Of a DNA stretch of 64,000 nt, positions 60,259-64,000 are shown piece by piece. The translations under genes and the position numbers were made by a program. The stretch's first letter is position 1, and each line of letters starts with the position of its first letter. Source of the DNA: Cryptomeria japonica (Eukaryota; Streptophyta; Pinopsida; Cupressales; Cupressaceae); assembly GCF_030272615.1 (NCBI RefSeq), contig NC_081407.1, positions 102,719,897-102,783,896 of the forward strand, given 5' to 3'. Under the pieces are notes generated by a model. That model saw only the letters and a program-made list of their open reading frames with translations. It was not told the DNA's origin and made no database searches.

Positions 60259-61482
60259 TCATTCCTGTTGTGTACTAGCTGGGAGAATGTCAAACCCTTC
60301 ATCCTTAGGCGCCTCAGAGAGGTTTTCACCATTGGATACGCTCTTTCTTTTTACTTTTGTCGGATAAAACAGTGCCACAGTGTGGTTTTCACTAGAAGAT
60401 CCATTTTTTATTGTTATATTTTTGCAACTGAAGGGTTTGGCATCCACCCCGAAGTATGCTGCGCTATTAAGTTCAATGGCGAATCCAGCTTTGTGATCCC
60501 CGCTTGGTAGATTATCCCTTAATTCCAAAAAGTCAATGATAGCCTCATCATTTTGGAAGAGGTCAAGACATGGAGGATTTCATTGGTTCCATTCGATGAG
60601 TTCAGGGTGGATAATGGGCATTACTTCATCAATTAGGTTAAGTTTGTTAGATGTATTAGTGAGGGTTAAGACAGTGTGGTGAAGGTCGTTGATGGTACTT
60701 TCCCTGTCAGAATCAGGCGTAGGATGAGACGTAGGGTCTGTGGAAGATGTTTCCAGCTCAGGTACCCAAGTGGTCTTTATCTGTGCTTCTCCGTAAACAG
60801 GGATGTCTTTGCGTGGTGGAGGTGGTGATGTGTCTTCCTCATCTGAAGTGTTAAGCTGTACAAAATCAAATTCCCACTCATGTGAGTCGGTCTCTGAATC
60901 ACTTTCCAGCATGCGATTGCTATACCATACTGGGATGTCGCTGGAGTTGAATACTGCACGCGTGATTGGTTTATGTACCTTTGTAGTGACTGGTGCTACA
61001 GGAACTGTGATGGGGATTAAAGGTTTTGTTGCTGAAAGTATCGGCAGTGTTGACTTAGTGGCTTTTGTTGGAATGGCTGGTGCCATAGATGCTGCTGCGG
61101 GTTCTGATATAGTTGCTACTATGAATGGTTTTATTGATGTGATGACTGCTGTGGATGGGATTACTAGTTTGATTGGTGGGATGTTTGGCACTGGTGATGG
61201 TTGCGGTGGAGTCGTGAGCCTCGATGGGGCAGTGGGGATAGTGCTTGATGGTGCTTTGATTATAAAAGGTGTCCTCTTTGCAGTAGGTGGGAAAAATGGT
61301 TTGCCGAGTTTGCCTTTGAATCTGAGTTTAGGAAGGATCTCTTTTTCAAAGCCTAAGCTGGTATTACCTTTGGGCTTGAATTCTGGTAGCAGAGGTTCAT
61401 GCCGTCCTTGTTTGCAGTATCCCAAAGCACTTTGACCATCATATCCCATTCTTTGCATAATGAGGAGGCCTTTGCCATACTG
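60259..61482 (-). pseudogene. Protease-RT spacer with G-patch-like motif, gypsy element
   Basis: The first part has LIMQRMGYDGQSALGYCKQG, which resembles the G-patch motif found in the polyproteins of some plant Tat elements. A long Pro/Thr/Ser/Ala-rich stretch (61330-60990) and an acidic part (SDSETDSHEWEFDFVQLNTS) follow. A stop at 60580 and another at about 60259 break the frame. The plus-strand open frame of 210 codons opposite is an antisense shadow. Confidence 0.75.
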
Positions 61483-62224
61483 TTATGTAGGAAGTGTAAC
61501 TTGCGGTTTATCAGTGGTGATGGGATCCTTATAGATCCATTCCGCTAGGTCCTCATCTTGTGTCTCTTCCTCTTGACTTTTTCCAAGGATGAAAGGCGTC
61601 AAGGCACATGCAGGCGTGATTAATGGTTGCTGGAGTAACTGCTGTGGTTTACCATATGTTCTAGGGGAAGTGGGCATCTGTCCAACACAAAAGAGTTGAC
61701 TCAAATTGTATTCCTCGGGACCTTCCTCTGCGACTTTCATCTTAAGCTTTTCTTGCTTGGGTATAGGGGTGTTCGAACTGGCAAGAGAGGCGAGATTTAC
61801 ATATGATGTGGAGGAAATGGCTTCCCTATTATTAGGAACAGTAATCTCTGGTTGATGGTTGATATTATGGCAAAAAGCAAAGGGATTTGCATCACCCAGG
61901 ATTGTGATCTCAGTACCGTTATGTGGGAATTTGATACATTGATGGTAGGTAGATGGAATAGCTTGCATGGCATGTATCCAAGGTCTCCCTAATAATAGAT
62001 TATATGGCAGAGGAAGGTCCAGAACTTGACAGATGATGTGCTTTACCACAGGGCCCACTCAGATTGGTAGTACCACAGCTCCTTTGGATGACCACTCTGC
62101 ATCATCATAGGCCTTGATGGTGATCTTCTTGTGAGGATCCACTGATTCTATTGCATATCCCAATGCTGTGACCAACTGTAGTGTACAAATGTTTAGGCCT
62201 GCTCCATTATCTATCAAGACTCAC
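61483..62224 (-). pseudogene. Aspartic protease region of the gypsy element
   Basis: Right after a TGA in place of Trp, the frame reads VLIDNGAGLNICTLQLVTAL (catalytic D-N-G where D-S/T/D-G is usual). One frame stop lies near 62059. Then come [20 protein letters not shown] (the hydrophobic G-R-PW block of this protease type) and [17 protein letters not shown]. The rest is a poorly conserved linker rich in Pro and Gln. Confidence 0.88.
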
Positions 62225-64000
62225 TTGATCCTGTGTTGGTTGATAAAGCCTTCAATGTGTAGCAAAGCATTATGAGGTTGTTGGAACAAAGAGTTGTCAC
62301 TTTCGGAAAAAGTGAGACAAGGTGATGTCTTTAGATTTCCAACCATGGCTTGAAACTGGTCCGTATTCAGGTTTGCAGGGACTGACGCCTCTTGGAGTGC
62401 TTGATCCAAGATTGTTTTATGAGATGGTGATAGGCGTAATAGCTCTAAAATGGATATGAGCGCAGGGGTTTTGTCTAATTGTTCCACAAGATTGTATTGC
62501 TTTGGGATGGAGGTGGTGCCTTGTGGAGCTGCCTTTATGGTAACTTTGCCGCGACGCGTAACAACATTGCAATTGGAGTTGGGATTTTTGAAGGTTATAG
62601 TTGCAACTTGTTCACTGGCATCAGATAGGTGATTTACAGTGTAGTTATACGCAGCCTGCGTATAATCAGTGGTATCAGTGCCTCGCCGGGAAGTGGAAGG
62701 ACCCCTTTGATCTTGTGATGGAAGTGGATTCTTGAACATCTGATGATCATTATTTGTCATTTTTGGATCATGTCCTTCAATCTCAATTTCTCCTCGATCA
62801 ATAAGATCTTGAATGAGATCTTTCAATCGGTGACAATTACTTGTCTTGTGTCCTCGTCCTTGATGGAACTCACAGTGTTCAGTATCTCTCCACCATGCCA
62901 GTTTGACCTGAGGCTCATAGTTTGATAGCTTAGGTAGAGTGACCAAATTCTGAGAAAGGAGTTGTTGCAACACTGTTTCAATGGGTTCCCCTAAGGGAGT
63001 GTATGTGCGTTTTTGTTTTTGTGGACGAGGTCTTGGTTCATCATGAGATGTGATGCGACCTTGATTAGGAGGAACATTTGTGTTATTCTGAGGTGGAGGA
63101 TTTTGTCCTGCAAACCGAACCACAGGTTGTGCATTTTGGATAGTTCGAGCATCCACAACCCCATCGTTGACGATATTCTTATTCTTGTTCCAAAAGTTTG
63201 GTTTATCACTATTGAAGCGCGGGCGAGGACCATCTTTTGGTTCATTAAAGATTTTGATGAGTCCTTTCTTGATGAGTGCCCTTTCACATTTTAAACCCTT
63301 GGTGATCATATCGTTAAAGGAGTCTGTGTCTTTGACATCTAGGTGAAACTCCATTTCTTCATTTAAGTTGGAAATGAATATTTCCACTAGTTCTCATTTA
63401 GGTAACTGAAGAGAACGTCTGCTAGATATTTGGTGCCATCATTGCAGGAATACTGAGAATAATTGACCTGGTTTTTGTTTGGTGCTGCATAGATCAGCCA
63501 TGGTGATGTCGCGTTCAATATTATAAGAGTAATGAGATAGGAACTTCTGGATGAGTTCCTCAAATGTTCTAATGCCACCTGGTAGTCGGGAAAACCATGA
63601 TGTGGTTGTTCCTCCCAAGCTTTGGGGAAAAGGGCGCATTAGGTATGTGTCTTCATATGCTACTTCGAGACAAGCAGAATGAAATTCTCGGACATGATCA
63701 CGGGGATCCCCCTTTCCTCTATATTTTTCAAATTTGGGTGTTTCGAACCCACGTGGAAAGGGTGGCATATAAAGATTCCTATCAAACGGATAGGGATAGA
63801 TGTCATTAAGTGAGAATGGATTGGTCTTAACACCACTATGAAGTTGTTGGGCAAGATTCTCGACTTGTTGTTGCAACATCTCCATTTCATTTGGAGGAGG
63901 AGGTGGTGGGTTACCTCGAGGAATGTTATATCTGATGGGATCTCTACCTCTTTCCTCCTCATGGCAACTTTGTCTTTCTGATGCTTGTCTTAATTGGGCA
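62221..64000 (-). pseudogene. gag of the gypsy element (5' end beyond window)
   Basis: The frame is open from the window edge through MEMLQQQVENLAQQLHSGVK and the retrotransposon gag core (FEKYRGKGDPRDHVREFHSA, TSWFSRLPGGIRTFEELIQK, KPGQLFSVFLQ), with breaks at 63439 and about 63390. The second block (63387-62221) has a variant knuckle CEFHQGRGHKTSNCHRLKDL and a basic Pro/Gln-rich part. Gag forms the particle. It ends in a TGA at 62221 before the protease. Confidence 0.9.

Larger units (their letters stand above)
52748..64000 (-). mobile_element. Ty3/gypsy element of the Tat type (partial, minus strand)
   Basis: 3' LTR 52748-54529, a long 3' untranslated region, then integrase, second RNase H, RNase H, RT, spacer with G-patch-like segment, protease and gag, read on the minus strand up to the window edge. 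RT precedes integrase (gypsy order). The extra archaeal-type RNase H after the first one marks the Tat lineage (Ogre, Retand and relatives). The 5' LTR lies beyond the window. About nine stops separate otherwise collinear blocks. Confidence 0.93.

Noticed and set aside
60803-61435. Plus-strand open frame of 210 codons
   Set aside because: It is an antisense shadow of the Pro/Thr-rich spacer of the gypsy polyprotein.

Overview
This window is plant nuclear DNA made almost entirely of nested, decayed transposable elements. No intact host gene was found. Diagnostic plant features are Ty1/copia elements primed by initiator-Met tRNA (TGGTATCAGAGC), a Ty3/gypsy element of the Tat type with a second RNase H, CACTA transposons with Tnp2, DUF4216 and DUF4218 domains, and fragments of PPR, SET-domain and DRM methyltransferase genes. 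The low gene content, strong decay and deep nesting suggest a large genome, possibly a gymnosperm; that is inference only.

Layout. (1) 1-11660: a 6627-bp head-to-tail tandem duplication. The full unit is 5034-11660, and the last 5033 bp of the preceding unit are 1-5033. Each unit runs copia tail and LTR (element D), A-rich degenerate repeat, then the LTR, gag and start of an extra ORF of element C. (2) Element C, 8529-43814 (+), bounded by LTRs and a CTATT target duplication. It has a gag-like gene and a long accessory ORF (aORF) but no recognisable pol. (3) A 17.6-kb CACTA transposon E, 12093-29696, sits inside the C aORF with a TTC target duplication. It carries tnpD-like and tnpA-like genes (-), a decayed ORF of about 1200 codons, and a PPR gene fragment. 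(4) Element A, 31307-42233 (-), sits in the C aORF tail with a CAAAT duplication. It is a relative of C, and a copia element B with pol is inserted in or recombined with it. (5) 44217-47740: a second, truncated copy of the CACTA tnpA-like region, followed by a frameshifted SET-domain fragment. (6) 48351-49297: a C-family LTR (-), broken by a second CACTA end (F) at 49298. (7) 49624-52058: a large inverted repeat whose two arms are both fragments of a DRM-type de novo DNA methyltransferase gene, starting about 330 bp inside CACTA end F. (8) 52748-64000: a Tat-type gypsy element (-) from its 3' LTR to gag, running off the window.

How the parts interact. C and A look non-autonomous (gag plus aORF, LTRs, primer site) and would need pol from elements such as B or D. 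CACTA E has inactive remnants of both transposase genes. The most notable object is the DRM hairpin next to a CACTA end. If transcribed, it would make double-stranded RNA matching the enzyme that silences transposons, which recalls the CACTA-borne miR820 that targets DRM2 in rice.
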